Part shown: in pieces, positions 46,820-58,351 of the stretch
Layout of the letters: each line of letters opens with the position of its first letter
Position numbering within the stretch: position 1 is the first letter of the stretch
DNA from: Diorhabda sublineata
Lineage: Eukaryota; Arthropoda; Insecta; Coleoptera; Chrysomelidae
DNA length: 64,000 nt
NCBI RefSeq assembly: GCF_026230105.1
Contig: NC_079479.1
Location: 14,767,734-14,831,733 of the forward strand
Direction of reading: 5' to 3'
Notes under the pieces: model-generated
What the model was told of the DNA's origin: nothing
What the model saw: only the letters and a program-made list of their open reading frames with translations
Databases searched by the model: none
Program-made: the position numbers and the translations under genes

Positions 46820-47460
46820 TTTTCATCATTTCTGTCCTTGGTGATAATGTTTGTGCCAATCTTTTTTATCTCGTATTGTCCATTTTCCAGACATTTTAAT
46901 ATTTCGTACGATCCCAAAAACTCATAATAGCACTTTCTGACGTGCATCTGCGAATCACTGTGAGTTAGAAAGAGTCACTTGGGGAATATGTGACATTATT
47001 CCATCGCTTTTGGTTCTTGGTACTCAAATCAGAAGCTGAGACAAGCTTCTTAGTCTGACCAAATTTCGGTTTCTAGCTGACGTCAACGCTTTTGATAAAT
47101 TATTTAATACAGCTTGAATCAAGTGCGTAGAACGTCTAATTCTCAACAAAAGTTGTAGAACTAGCTATATCTAATCATCGTTTTTTTCGTCACAGAAAAG
47201 AATTGTTTATTATACACGGAAATAATGATTTTACTTCTGATGATATTAACAAGACATGTAGGGTCATTCTTTTTCGATCACTCGAAGTCACCATTCATAA
47301 ATCGACTTGTATTTTTTTACAAATCATACGATCATTGTTGGGAGCAAAATTAGGTCCGTCATCAGAGAGGTCGAGTGGATCCTCTTCAATACCACCACTA
47401 TAATTAACCAGCTTTCATGCTTTTGAAGTATCCGCGATATTTGATTACTCTACCTTTTAC
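46820..47460. other. unassigned sequence
   Basis: No supported feature. Confidence 0.4.
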
Positions 47461-47469
47461 TGGTTTGAC

Positions 47470-47607
47470 AGACTCGGAACCTGACTTCGGACACTAAAAA
47501 TAGGAGATAAAACACCTTTCCTGAGTCCTACGTTCCCGCCCAGGTACTATTTGCCTGTAGATTATAGAAAAGGTGTTTTAAAATATCAGCAGTCAGGTTC
47601 CGAGTCT
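47470..47607. repeat. 138-nt hairpin with 17-bp perfect base
   Basis: agactcggaacctgact (47470-47486) and agtcaggttccgagtct (47591-47607) are perfect inverse copies. The stem continues with aaaacaccttt near 47510 pairing aaaggtgtttt near 47570. Confidence 0.95.
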
Positions 47608-47784
47608 ATCATCAAAATCAATAATTTAAATGATACATTTAGATTGCATCATAATTCAAGCGTTCAAAGAACACCTAATGTGAAAATTTTAGTGCGAATT
47701 TTTACATAGAAACAGTTCATACAAATTTATTAATAAAATACTATTCACAGCATTACATTAAAACTTTCCCTATTTTGTTAAATA

Positions 47785-47895
47785 CGATAATGGTTCCAGA
47801 AGTACCTGACCTGACCTAGAGATGGCGGTAGTATTAGAAAGTACACAATCTATGCAGCATATTTTTGGCAGCCAACAATAATAAATGTTTAGATT
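47785..47895 (+). mobile_element. solo left end of the 48.56-kb mariner family
   Basis: ggttccagaagtacctgacc, then gacctagagatggcg, gtattagaaagtacac and tttggcagcca repeat the left end of the element at 48561-49636. No right end or coding region follows. Confidence 0.8.
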
Positions 47896-48560
47896 TAGAT
47901 TATGGTATTACTTAAAAGAAGACTATGTTGAAAAATAGAAATGATTGCGAAGAAAATATCGTAAATTTCTCAAACAACCCTCGTACATGAGTTATTTTCA
48001 TTTAATTAAAAAATTTCTTATTAGTTTTTAGCCAATTAATCCGTCAAACGGAGAACGAGAAAATTTTTATTTTAAAAAATGGATTTTGTTTGGAAATTTT
48101 TGGAATATGGGATATTGGAAATTAAATATTTTACATGTATGCTCTATACCAAATATGAAACTCTTCAATTTCTCATTATTAGGATCCTTTTACATATATG
48201 TTTTGTTGCAAAATTTTCTTGATTTTAAGTTCCTACTGATTGAAAATCAGTTTCTAAAACAGGTAAAGTGAAGTTTCGACATATTCCGGACTTTTTCAGA
48301 ATATGACGCCACATAAACCATTTTATAATTGTATTAACTAATAGATTACGTTATGATTGACAGCTTTCTCTTTCATATGTATGTGAATCATTAATATAAA
48401 CCTCTTTTTCTTGTATTTGATTTCATTTTAAGAATTTTTGAATACTTATAATTGAATATTAGAAGTTTTTTTTGATAGTTCATGATTTATTGATGCAGAT
48501 TTTCTATCATATTTATGAGTTTTGGATCTATTCTTAAATGTCTGTCCTATGTAAACTCGA

Positions 48561-49636
48561 TATACGAGTATGGTCCCAGAAGTACCTGACCCGACCTAGA
48601 GATGGCTTAAATAATAGCACTGTATTAGAAAGTACACGATTTATATACCATATGTTTCAAGTTTTAAGACGCTAAGTTGTTTAGTATTTGTTTGGCAGCC
48701 ATCAATACTGAACGTTTTCAGCGAATTTGTAACCATGTGATTTTACTCTTGTGAGACGACTTCTTCATTATCAACAGTAAAATATTTGGTAGCAGAGTTT
48801 AAACCAGGCCAGAAATGCTGAAGAAAATCGACAAAGCGGTATTGGATGATCGTCGACTTCAAGTACACGTGCTAGCAGACTTAGTGAGTATTCCAAAAAT
48901 TGTGGTACATCGCATATTTGGACATGGTAAAGTTGTACGCAACATGGGTGCCTCGTTTGCTCACAATGGAACAAAAACAGCGTCGTAAAGATGTTTGGCA
49001 ATGTTTCACAGAATTAAAGCCTAATTTTTCATGACCATGGATGAAGTATGGGTCCATCACATTATTTCTGAATCAAAAGAGCAATCAAAACAATGGACTA
49101 AAAAGGAGGAACCATCTCTAAAGAAGGCAAAGACCATTCCATATGCAAGTAAGATCATAGCGTTTTTTGGGATATGTGTGGGATAATTGTCATTGACTAT
49201 CTCAAAAAAGGAAAAACTATCAACGACGAGTATCATTACTGCAACGTTTGAGCGAAGAAATCAATCAGAAATCATCGCATTTGGCTGAGACAATGCACCA
49301 GCTCAATCGCCATGGCCAAAATTAATAAATTCTAATTTCAATTGCTACCTCATGCATCCTATTCGTAAGATTTAACCCCCTAGGATTATTTTATGTCCCC
49401 AAACTTGAATGAACTGCTTGGTGGTCAAAGATTTTCCAACAATGAAGATGTGATGTAGGCAACTATAGTCGATATGGAGGAACTTAACGATTCTTATTAT
49501 AAAAAAGTATTGAACTTATTGTACATCGCTGGGAAAAGTGTACGGAGCTAAAAGGAGATTACGTTGATAAATAAAAATACTATTTTTTCCAAAATTTTTG
49601 TTTTTTGCGCCAGGTACTTCTGGGACCGTCCTCGTA
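48561..49636 (+). mobile_element. mariner element, 1.08 kb, decayed
   Basis: The inverted ends (cgag-atggtcccagaagtac at left; reversed cgaggacggtcccagaagta at right) continue to cctg-c, bounded by TA. + frames read MLKKIDKAVLDDRRLQVHVL with ADLVSIPKIVVHRIFGH (the second HTH of a mariner), then TMDEVWVHHIISESKEQSKQ with WTKK (first catalytic D, normally TxDExWxHH). Next are KIIAFFGICVG, a degraded HDNAPAH as DNAPAQSPW, and ATIVDMEELNDSYYKK. The PYSPDLAP motif is degraded to a PIRKI*PP-like run. Stops and shifts throughout. Confidence 0.88.
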
Positions 49637-49639
49637 CAT

Positions 49640-50250
49640 ATCTTTCTATTCAGCGAATTACTCTGTATTTATATCAAATGAAGTATGGGGTAAGATCAAA
49701 TTTTGACTCAATTTCAATTATATACTTGAATAAATGGATATTTTTGGTTTTAACAGAAATGTACTTTTGGCGTTTCGACTCAATTTGTTGTAATAACGTT
49801 TAAATGAGCATGACGATGTAACCCACTTTATAAAAGGGTTCTGCTTATAGCCGATGAACAGTTTTAGCGGGAATCTAGAATGTAAACATATGAACGGCGC
49901 ATGTACATTCTCACCCTGTGTTTATTTTCCCGTAAAAAGCATATTCACTTACAACTTTCCAGTTGGTATTATCAGTTAACATGCATCGTTCATTAAAAAC
50001 AAAAGTGGTTTTCCCAAAATTATTATAAACCAGCTCATGATTTCCATTTATACATTCTAATAGTAAGTGTACAAACTTTTTATTTTATTAATACGGTATA
50101 AAATATTTGAAATATTGTATTCAACGATTTTCATTTTCTATAGATACGCATTCGATTTGAAAAAATCCATGACAAAACTATTCGAAGTTCGAAGAACAGT
50201 CACACTCATACTGTCTCGGTATTCGTTTAAATAAATGCTCATCACGCATT
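49640..50250. other. unassigned AT-rich sequence
   Basis: No supported feature. Confidence 0.4.
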
Positions 50251-50254
50251 ATTA

Positions 50255-50882
50255 TACAGGGTGTTTCAAAAAAATTATACACATTTTTTACGATTTTGTC
50301 GCAACTACTGGCAACATTGTATCGAAATTTTATACGACTATGTTTTGGAAGCTGATACATCCGAAAAATTTGTTTTTATGTTTGACTCTCTTAGAGGGCG
50401 CTAGTTACACGGTTCGTACCAAATAATGTTGAGCATAACTTTTCAATATTGGATTTGTCAAGCGAAATTTCAAGTGAATTTCCATTTTCGGAATATTTTG
50501 ATTTGAAAACTATGTAGTATAACCGATGCTAGTATGAAGTAATGATAAATGTATTAATTAAACAAAAATTCAAATCAAAATATTCCGATAACGGTACACA
50601 GTATCGAGTTTTATCACGAGTACCACCTTTTTGGTGTAAAATGATGTTCGCGTTTACTTGAAATTTTGAACAATAAACTTAATATTGAAGATGTTATGTT
50701 CAATACTACTTGGTACGAACCGTATAACTATAAAACAAATTCATTGGATTTTTTAACTTCCAAAACATATTCGTATAAAATTTCAATACAATGTTGCCAG
50801 TGGCGTTACGAATATTTTTTACTGAACAAACCCCAAATATTTTTCAGTTTTCTATCTATACTAGAGACGGGATCACCCTGTA
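50255..50882. mobile_element. MITE family M2, complete, 628 bp
   Basis: TA-flanked acagggtg ends. Large parts of both halves are mutual inverted copies, notably ttacacggttcgtacca near 50405 against tggtacgaaccgtataa near 50711, with cgcaactactggcaacattg against caatgttgccagtggcg. No transposase inside. A half copy lies at 17430-17742. Confidence 0.88.
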
Positions 50883-50889
50883 TTCTTTA

Positions 50890-51795
50890 AATGTATAGAG
50901 ATGTGACGAAACTTTTATTTCTTAGGGATGACTTTTATATTGGGTTCATATGAACTTAAAGACCGCTTGACATGATGCAATACAACATGCAATGCAATGT
51001 AATGCAATATTTCTTGATCAAAAGCATGCGCAAATGGAAGTTCAGCTGATTGTTTCATCAAGATCTCGTACTTGCAATAATATCAGTTTGGTTAATTGCT
51101 TGCAAGTTGCAATTACAACTCTTTTCTTGTTTACTTCACCTAGCTTTGTTATTTTCATTTTCACAAAATATCAAATGAAATTTGAGGTTATGAAATTGTT
51201 AACTTTTGTTTATACTAATTGCGATCGATGTTTTATTTTGATCAAATCCATAAGTGAAAAAAGGGCACTGAAACGCATATATATGGATATTTATCTTTTC
51301 TTTTCTTATTGCAAAAATCGCAATCTGAATCCAGCGACTTATAGTCTTTGGGCCCAGCGACATTTTTTTTTTTTTATTTATGAGCATATTGTTAAAACTT
51401 TTTGTATCTGTTATTTTCAATTTTATACCAAAAAAATTGTGACTACATTGGTAATTTTATTTCAATCAAAGGTTTTTATCATATAATTAGCGAAAAAAAA
51501 ATTGTCGGACAAAAATGATGTGTCCCTTGACGCGTCGGACACGCCAAATATGAAAAATTCATCACCAAACGGCTGATTCTAACACAATTTTTACGGGGCA
51601 TATGACACCAATTTCCTGCAAATATTTTATTTATAACCTTTTTTTTTCGAGAAAATCAGGAGTTTGCAAGTAATTAGTTCTTAATTAAAGAAATGTAATT
51701 ATCGGACAAAAATATAACTTCGTCTTCTGAATCTAGGTCCCCAATGGAACATGTCCATTAGTGATTGTTCAATGACACAAATAAATTTCAATCTC
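50890..51795. other. AT-rich stretch with a 164-codon + frame of no known family
   Basis: The frame at 50992-51486 has no recognised domain and ends in low-complexity F/I/Y-rich sequence driven by base composition. The motif atcggacaaaaat/gtcggacaaaaat occurs at about 51503 and 51700. I do not support a gene here. Confidence 0.3.
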
Positions 51796-52100
51796 ACCAA
51801 ACCAAGCCAATGCTTATCGCAGACTTTCTAGCAGAAATATTTCGAAAAAATAATGTACATACGCCTTCCGACAGCTTCGGCCAATAGAAATGATTTACAT
51901 TTACGATTCGATGTTTTCATTGGCAACAGTGGAGATGATGAGTCCACGTGGACTGACAATCTGTTAGATGTATACCGAATTTTATACGGGGAGTAAACAT
52001 TATTTTTCATTTCTTAATTTGGTATGAGTGCCGTGCGTATTTATGAATTATTGATTGTTCCTCGCATAACTGTCTTCTGCAATTCATATAGGAAGAACTA
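51795..52100 (-). repeat. dispersed repeat R1, copy D
   Basis: Reverse orientation copy with the terminus agttcttcctatatgaattg, then cagaagacagttatgcgagg, ccacgtggactcatcatctc, cgatgttttcattgg on the + strand, and ending near gcttatcgcagac. Lacks the distal portion seen in copies B and C. Confidence 0.85.
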
Positions 52101-52104
52101 AAAA

Positions 52105-53110
52105 AAATGATGCTATAGCACGAGATGTCGGATCCTGAGAGAACTGATAGATGTTGAGAATAATCATTTTTCATTTGCAGAAAGCAGAGTTTTACTTATC
52201 GATTTTTCAGCAATTAAGTAGAGTAATTTAGCCCTTTTCTATATTTTTTTGTGAAAACCTAATTTAGCATTACCTACATCCAAGTTTACATATAAAAACG
52301 AATGAAATTGTTGTGCTATCTCTTATCGCGAGGATATTTTACGAGCACATCTGCATAAATTGAACTAGTAACATTCTATTTTTGGTTTATTTTTGAGAAA
52401 ATTCTCTTTTTCACTTCTTTATAATAGTCATTCAAAAGCAATCTAATGACATCCTATTGATAACTAACACACTAAGCCTGCGAAAGATATTCAATAATGA
52501 CTTCTTAGGCTTTAACATTGGGAAAAATGTGAATAAAGACACAAGATAGATATAAATTGGAAATATCTTTTTTTGGGATGGTTCAAAAAATATATGCGTT
52601 GATGTTCGAATATAAATTGTGTTCTTTTCGAACATATATTACCTTGAATTACTTATAACATGTAGTAAAGTTCAACAACTTCAAATCAGACAATACTTTT
52701 ATCGATTTTATGCTATTCATTTGTATAGGTGCTTTCGCTTCAACATACATATAAACTACTATCGATTTTTAGTTCAACATATTTAACAAAAGCATACTTA
52801 TATAACCCTTCATTATTTAAAGATTAATTGGATAATTTTAATATATACATAATATAACTTTCAATCAAGTCAAGACGTGTTTTTAAAAACTAATTTGATT
52901 TCTAACAATATATTTCGAATAATAATTTCAATTCTTATATCGGTATTTTGAGCTAGTTATATGTTTTCGACACCATCAAAAACGAAATAATTCTTTGATA
53001 CCACAGAAGTGGAATTCTCAGGCGGATCTCGGGAAAACCACTACTAGATCGAGAAAGAAGCGAAAACATAAGACGATTATGTGACGTAAGGACTTTTCGG
53101 AAACTATAAT
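52105..53110. other. unassigned AT-rich sequence
   Basis: No supported feature. Confidence 0.4.
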
Positions 53111-53115
53111 CGAGT

Positions 53116-53240
53116 TATAGCTCTTCCAATATCAATTGCAGATTATAAAAATCCTTAACGACAATTTTGTTTGATGTACCATAGGCGTAAATACCTCAAT
53201 TTATAAATTTATTATTTTTATAAATACTTTTCGTGTAATC
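53116..53240 (+). repeat. R1-terminus repeat (match to 5380-5510)
   Basis: tatagctcttccaatatcaa plus ttgcagattataaaaat, followed by acgacaattttgtttgat and accataggcgtaaatacc. Inverse copy of the 5.4-kb repeat without the B-box-like insertion. Confidence 0.8.
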
Positions 53241-54010
53241 TGTTCACAATTGTCTTATTCTTGGTTGCTTTCCATTTTCTTCTGGCTTTCCTTTTCCCAC
53301 TAACTAGTTTCCTTATGTACAGGTGGATATTGTGTATCTAGCTGTTTCATTTTGTTTCTTGTATAATATTTGACAAGTATTCCACAGCTTCGTCGACTTC
53401 TTGTGGCTCCTGTATTCTGTGCTTTAGGTTTATATTGGTGTTTATTACGTGTTGAAATTGCTCTCAGTTTGCTCTCTTGTTATATGTATTATTTTGGAAG
53501 CGGTGTTCTCCAAATAAAGTTTGCACTTTTAGGTTCAATAGCTGTATGGTATGTATCAAGTTTCTTCCTTTTGGAGTGATTAATCTTTATCTCCAGGAAG
53601 TGTTTTTGGCGTTCCAGTCGCCGGCAACTATGAAGTGGGATCCTAGTGGTCGTAAAAAATCACTATATTCATCTGCTGTGATAGTATGCGTCTGTGGGCT
53701 GTATATTACTCCTATGGTCAGTGGCCATCGAAATGTATTGACTTTTATTAGACTAGATTGTATTTTGTTCGTAGTGTATGGTTGTAGTTTATGATGGTCT
53801 ATGGCCCTTCTTTTATTACTGCTGTGCCTGCGTAGGTCTCTGTAGACTGAACATCCTATATAGTTGCATGGTTCCCGCCATAGAGGGGGCGAGTTCCAGA
53901 AGTGTTTCTTGATTTAGCACACATCTTGCTGTCGTGCTGCTTTCCACATTTGACACAGCTGGATATCATCTTCTGTGGCTTGTGGATCCTTCTTCGTTCT
54001 CTTTAACATT
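53240..54010 (-). mobile_element. jockey LINE: gag zinc knuckle joined to endonuclease
   Basis: From 54000 downward on the minus strand: SCVKCGKQHDSKMCAKSR (CCHC knuckle), a second knuckle CALCGGNHTAN-like and HSSNKRRA. A fusion then leads directly into the endonuclease (FRWPLTIGVIYSPQTHTIT, FIVAGDWNAKNTSW, PKGRNLIHTIQLLNL). It ends with the linker to RT (DEAVEYLSNIIQETKW, RKLVSGKRKARRKW). Sequence between ORF1 end and the endonuclease core is missing, and frameshifts are present. It ends about 120 bp upstream of the start codon of the acylated stathmin-like gene. Confidence 0.8.
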
Positions 54011-54129
54011 ATAATATATTATTGATGAATAAATTCACAATTAATTTATAAAACATGATGCTCTTCGTTTAGGAACTAAACGGTATGTTTTACTTTAAGG
54101 CGCTTCACATAAGTTTTAAACACTCAAAT

Positions 54130-57100
54130 ATGGGCTGCAGTGCTGCCAAGAACTTGACAGTGGAACCTTTAGACGCCAGTTTAACCAACGGTCATGCAGA
54201 AACAAGGACTTCACCATTAGCACCACAACCCCAACATAATTTACCTCCGTTAGAAGCAGAAGATCTTCAAGAAGAGTTAATAGAGAACAATACTGTTAAT
54301 AATGTCCTCCATGGAGGTAAGAATTTATTGCAACGAAAATATTGTAAAACTCACACCTTCCAATCTAGCTTACCACCTGCATGCTTGATTTATACAGATT
54401 CAGCTGTGAATTACTCGATAATATTTATTATTTGGTTAGCTGTATCTGAGCTTCAACTACCACAAAAAAACCTATCATTGTTTCACGAAGGAATTTCTCA
54501 TTAAAAGTGAGTGAAGAGTCGAATGAGAGAAATGGGTTGCCATCTTAATAATCCGAACCATCATATTTGTAAATATGGTGGTTCATTTCATGATACAGAA
54601 TATGTTAAGGAAGTTTTCAATGATTTATGATATGTGTATGAAGTAAGATTGACTTGAAAGTCGTTAAAAAAGACGAGAATGGGTATAACCACCATAATGT
54701 TGGTATTAATAAAATTAACGACCTAACCTAAAAATTCAATAGTATTTTCAACATCTCTAATATTTAATTATATTCTCTACAAGGAACGAGAGAAGTTTAA
54801 GAGTTCGAGTTTTACAGGAAATTGGAAAGAAGTGAATGAAGCAGGTGTTTCCAGGTTGGCGGCAATTTCTGGCTATCATCGTTGTGTTCAGATAATTTGA
54901 ACGCTTCTCTAATAATCCTGGATTTGAAGGAGCAAAGTGAGGTGATGGTTTCGGTTCTATTGAAGTTGATTGTGTGTCCGATATGAACACTATGTTGAGC
55001 AAGGATTGGAGTAAATATCGGAATTAGTGATGAGAGAGTTTCTGTTGGGTTTAAAGATGTGCGAATACCTGCGGATTGAAGATGCTGCAAATTCTGTCTG
55101 TTGCACCTCTAATGTAATTGAATCTACAAATCAGTGGAGTTGAGGATGAAAATTTGTGGATGCTCCTAGTATTTGGGATTTGTTGTAATCAATGTTTGTT
55201 TCGAAAAATTTATTTCAGATGGTCCACTGGTCAACGAGATGAATCGTTATACGAGTAGTGTGAGGGGGTTTTCGATAGACGAAGTGAGAGAAGCCGTATG
55301 GAATAAATTTTTTGATCATGACGTCAAGGATCAGCATAGATGATTCCTCTTCTATCTTCATCGTGAACTGTATGCAAGGATGTACGTCAAACGAGCGGGG
55401 CAGAAATGAATCTAAATTATCTCTTCCAATGGGCCAAAGACAAAAGTGTCATCAACATATCATAGCCAATGGAGGGTGAAGGAGGATCTCATTGGCTTAC
55501 CTTTGAGTTAACGGTAGAAAATGCCTTGGAATATGAAGTGGTCGTTGGGCAAACAATGTTTGATTAGTTAAAGATAATCTGGGGCAATGTGGTGACTGGT
55601 GTCTAGGATAGATAAAGTTTCATCGATGGGGATGTTGGTAAATAAGCAGATAATATCAAAGCTGTCAAAAATATCCGTGGAAGAAATATCGGTGTAGGTC
55701 AATGAAATATCGAAAGTTTCTGACGTAGGATTGGGATTATACAGCAATTGGTTGAGGAATTTCACTAAGATATTTGACCAGGAATTGGGCGAGACAATTA
55801 AATGAATTAACAATGGAACGTAATGAAAGATTGAGGTTGTGAATTTTCGTAAGACCGTAAATACGAGGAGATAAGGTATGATTGAAGACGACCGTGGCAT
55901 TGCCCTTTTCGGCTGAAAGGACTACAATATCAGAATCATTAGAAATATCTTTGAGAACTTTCCGTTCCTTGGAGGTCAGGTTGGAAGGAGATTTTGATAT
56001 TTGGAGAACCTTGGCAACATCCTGCCTCATAATTTCGACGTAGTTTGAAGGGAGTTCATAAATGAGCTCCTCTGTGTGGCAAATGATGGTATCCATTGGT
56101 ATGGATTTGGGCGTGATAGCATGATTGAAACCTTTGGCAAGAGCCTGCTTGGCATATTGGGTCGGAAAGCTGTGGTGTCCATTTCAATAGTGTTTCGAGG
56201 AGGTTTTGAAGCGAAATAAGTTTGGATAGTTTGTCCTTTTGGGTTTGAGTCCTTTTGTCAGATATATGCTCGGCTTTCTGGTTAAATAAACCATCGGAAG
56301 TTTCTTATATCAATAGATGAACATGGAAAGTTTGGATTCGATGAAAAATATTGAGAAATCGGATATTGGTGGCGTGTAGATTTTTTCTAGTGGTATCTAT
56401 GGAATTTCTAAGAGAGAAGCTGGCTTTGTTGAGGATACGAGAGATAGATGATGAGATAAAACTGCCTAACATAGTTTATGAAATTCTTTGTGATAAAAAA
56501 TATGAATCAAACACTTGGTATTATCACTCTTTCTCCGTTCGTGTCATTATTTGTTTCTACAGTATCTTCTACTTCTCGATGAAGCTGAGTGAACTTCTGA
56601 TACGTTGTTCTATATTGCAGTGAATGGCGTGTCATTTGAAATTGCGTTTGAAGAAGAAGATAATGATGATAGTATTGTGAAAAAACACCCTCCTAAAAGA
56701 ATTTTAGAGAGATTGGAAGAGCCCTCGACATCGCCAGTTACATTAGAGAAACTCCAAGAAAAACTAGACGAAGCAGAAACTAGACGACAACAGGTAGATT
56801 TGAATATTATTTCATTGTCAAAATATTCTCAGATATACTTTCTTCAAACTTTTCGTCGCAAGATATTTGATATGAATGAAGAAATAATTGTATCTTATAT
56901 AGGGTAAGTCATAAGAAACTTTGCATACTTCTACCATATGTAGAGTGTTGCTTCTAAATAGTGTAAACCCACTCTTCCTTATTAATTTGTGAAATTCAAC
57001 GGGATTGAAATCAGGGGATCTTGGAGGCCATGAAGTAGGACCTACACGTCCTATCTCCTGTTGCCCTAAACATTATTTAGTCATATCATATTGCCAGTAA

Positions 57101-58351
57101 ATATTGAGAGTGGATACACCAAATGATGAAAATACATCCCTGTATAAAGTTCAAATAGAGCTGCCCTTTTGAAGGATCTTCCGGCAGAGTGACACTACAA
57201 TTTACTGACAGTAGATTTGTTATATGATTTCGGTTAGGATGTAAATTATTAAAGATATTTCTAGTTTCTTGTTGACTTCTACGCCTATTACCATATCCTA
57301 ATATTAGTACAGTGAAACAAGCAAATCATCTCGCAATTTTAAAGACCTTCATGGATTAGTTTGAAATTTTGACAGAAGATCAAAAATGATGCAAATAACA
57401 AACCTGATTTGGAGCCAATGTATGCTTCTACCCCAGGAGTGAATGCCACCCTTACTCGGGGGTGGAAATTTAAAATTTCAAAATCGATAGTGAATTGTAT
57501 TTTATGAAGAAAATGTAGAATGAAGTTTTTTATTTAACGCAATAATTTCTGAGTTATTCGCGATTGAAAATTAAAAAAAAACACGTTTTTCAACATTTTT
57601 TCACGAAAAACTCGAAAATTACGCATTTTCTGGAAAAAATTATTCTTATCAAAATTGAAGCTTATAAAAAACAAAGAAATTAGTCAGTTTAAATTAGATT
57701 TTTTGAATAATATTCAGCAACTTATAAGTTACTGAAAGTCAATATTTTCTTTTTCGAAAATTTATGCAGAGGTTTCAGCTCAAATAACGGAAAAACGATC
57801 AACTTTTCTGTCTAGCATGAAAATTAAGCGAGTTATGACGAAAATAAGTTAAGTAACTCGAATTTGAAAAAAAATGTCGGTAAATTTGACACCGTATCCG
57901 GCAAAAATAAATTTAATCGTAGCCCATGTAAAATTATCTTTGAACACGTATATTTTGAAAAAAGTTGTTTAATGTGAAATTTTTTTTTTTTGATTTTTTA
58001 AAAAAACGTTTTTTTTTCAAAACATCTCAAAAACTATTGGATCAACGAAAGAATTTTTTTGTAACTAAAATTTAGCTTTTATTTTACTAAACATTATGCT
58101 TTTTTCAACTCACGTAATTTGAAAATATATATACTACCACTGTTTTTATCAGTAAGCAGAAATTGAATTGAACTATCATTTTGTAGATTTTGGCTCAAAG
58201 AATACAGTCAGCAGGTATGAAAACCCAGTGGAAGAAACCGTTAAATAATAATAATGAAACTGAAGAAGGAGACTTCCTTAGAGTTCCGGTTGTTCCAGTT
58301 GAGCCTGTATCTAAAATAAATAATAATAATAACGATCTTTCATATTGGTAA
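54130..58351 (+). CDS. putative N-acylated protein with stathmin-like helix, 3 coding exons
   Basis: Exons 54130-54316, 56621-56793 and 58187-58351 join in frame to 174 codons. Junctions are AG/gtaag...ttgcag (phase 1, rebuilding a valine codon) and CAG/gtag...ttgtag (phase 0). The N-terminus MGCSAAK fits N-myristoylation at Gly2 with Cys3 available for palmitoylation, so membrane anchoring is likely. Residues 9-60 are acidic, proline-rich and disordered. Residues 64-100 contain NGVSFEIAFEEE and the basic KKHPPKRILERL. Residues 101-130 (TLEKLQEKLDEAETRRQQ, then ILAQRIQSA) resemble the start of the stathmin helix (SLEEIQKKLEAAEERR), a tubulin-binding region. The C-terminus has an Asn-rich run, the DFLRVPVVPVEP segment and ends LSYW. 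It could belong to the stathmin-domain-containing (STMND1-like) group; the family call is moderate while the gene model is strong. A LINE lies just 5', and intron 1 holds an antisense Penelope element. A 5' non-coding exon is likely (ttag at 54072). Confidence 0.85.
54780..56440 (-). mobile_element. Penelope-like retroelement in intron 1 of the stathmin-like gene
   Basis: Antisense to the host gene. From 56440 downward: an N-terminal helix region with IRFLNIFHRIQTFHVHLL and KRTQTQKDKLSKLISLQ. Then comes the Penelope core, with LIYELPSNYVEIMRQDVAKV, LTSKERKVLKDISNDSDIVV with LSAEKGNATVVF, and PRIYGLTKIHN. Next is SFDIICLFTNIPIDETLSIL, the catalytic segment of Penelope reverse transcriptase. 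The 3' part resembles the end of a GIY-YIG endonuclease (HSVHIGHTINFNRTETITSL, then RIIREAFKLSEHNDD). Frames are broken by several stops, so it is dead. It fills most of the 2.3-kb intron. Confidence 0.88.
56930..57215 (-). pseudogene. IS630/Tc1/mariner fragment in intron 2
   Basis: The minus strand, allowing frameshifts, reads RVGPTSWPPRSPDFNPVEF with an I-x-K-x-G-F-T-L-F tail. This is the conserved W-P-P-R-S-P-D motif around the third catalytic residue in this transposase group. Only this C-terminal part is preserved. Confidence 0.65.
57213..57306 (+). repeat. dispersed repeat R2, copy 2
   Basis: Partner of 45533-45630, with the same inverted ends around gttaggat and atatcctaat. Confidence 0.8.
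57410..57860 (+). repeat. repeat-like intronic block (ccaggagtgaatgccacc)
   Basis: ccccaggagtgaatgccacc with ttactcgggggtgg is a motif I associate with a widespread insect repeat of unknown class. The following AT-rich stretch with clustered cgaaaa/aaaacg motifs probably belongs to it. Boundaries are not visible. Confidence 0.35.

Noticed and set aside
50992..51486. 164-codon + ORF as a possible gene
   Set aside because: Hydrophobic F/I/Y-rich composition follows from AT content, it includes a poly-T run, and no domain is visible.
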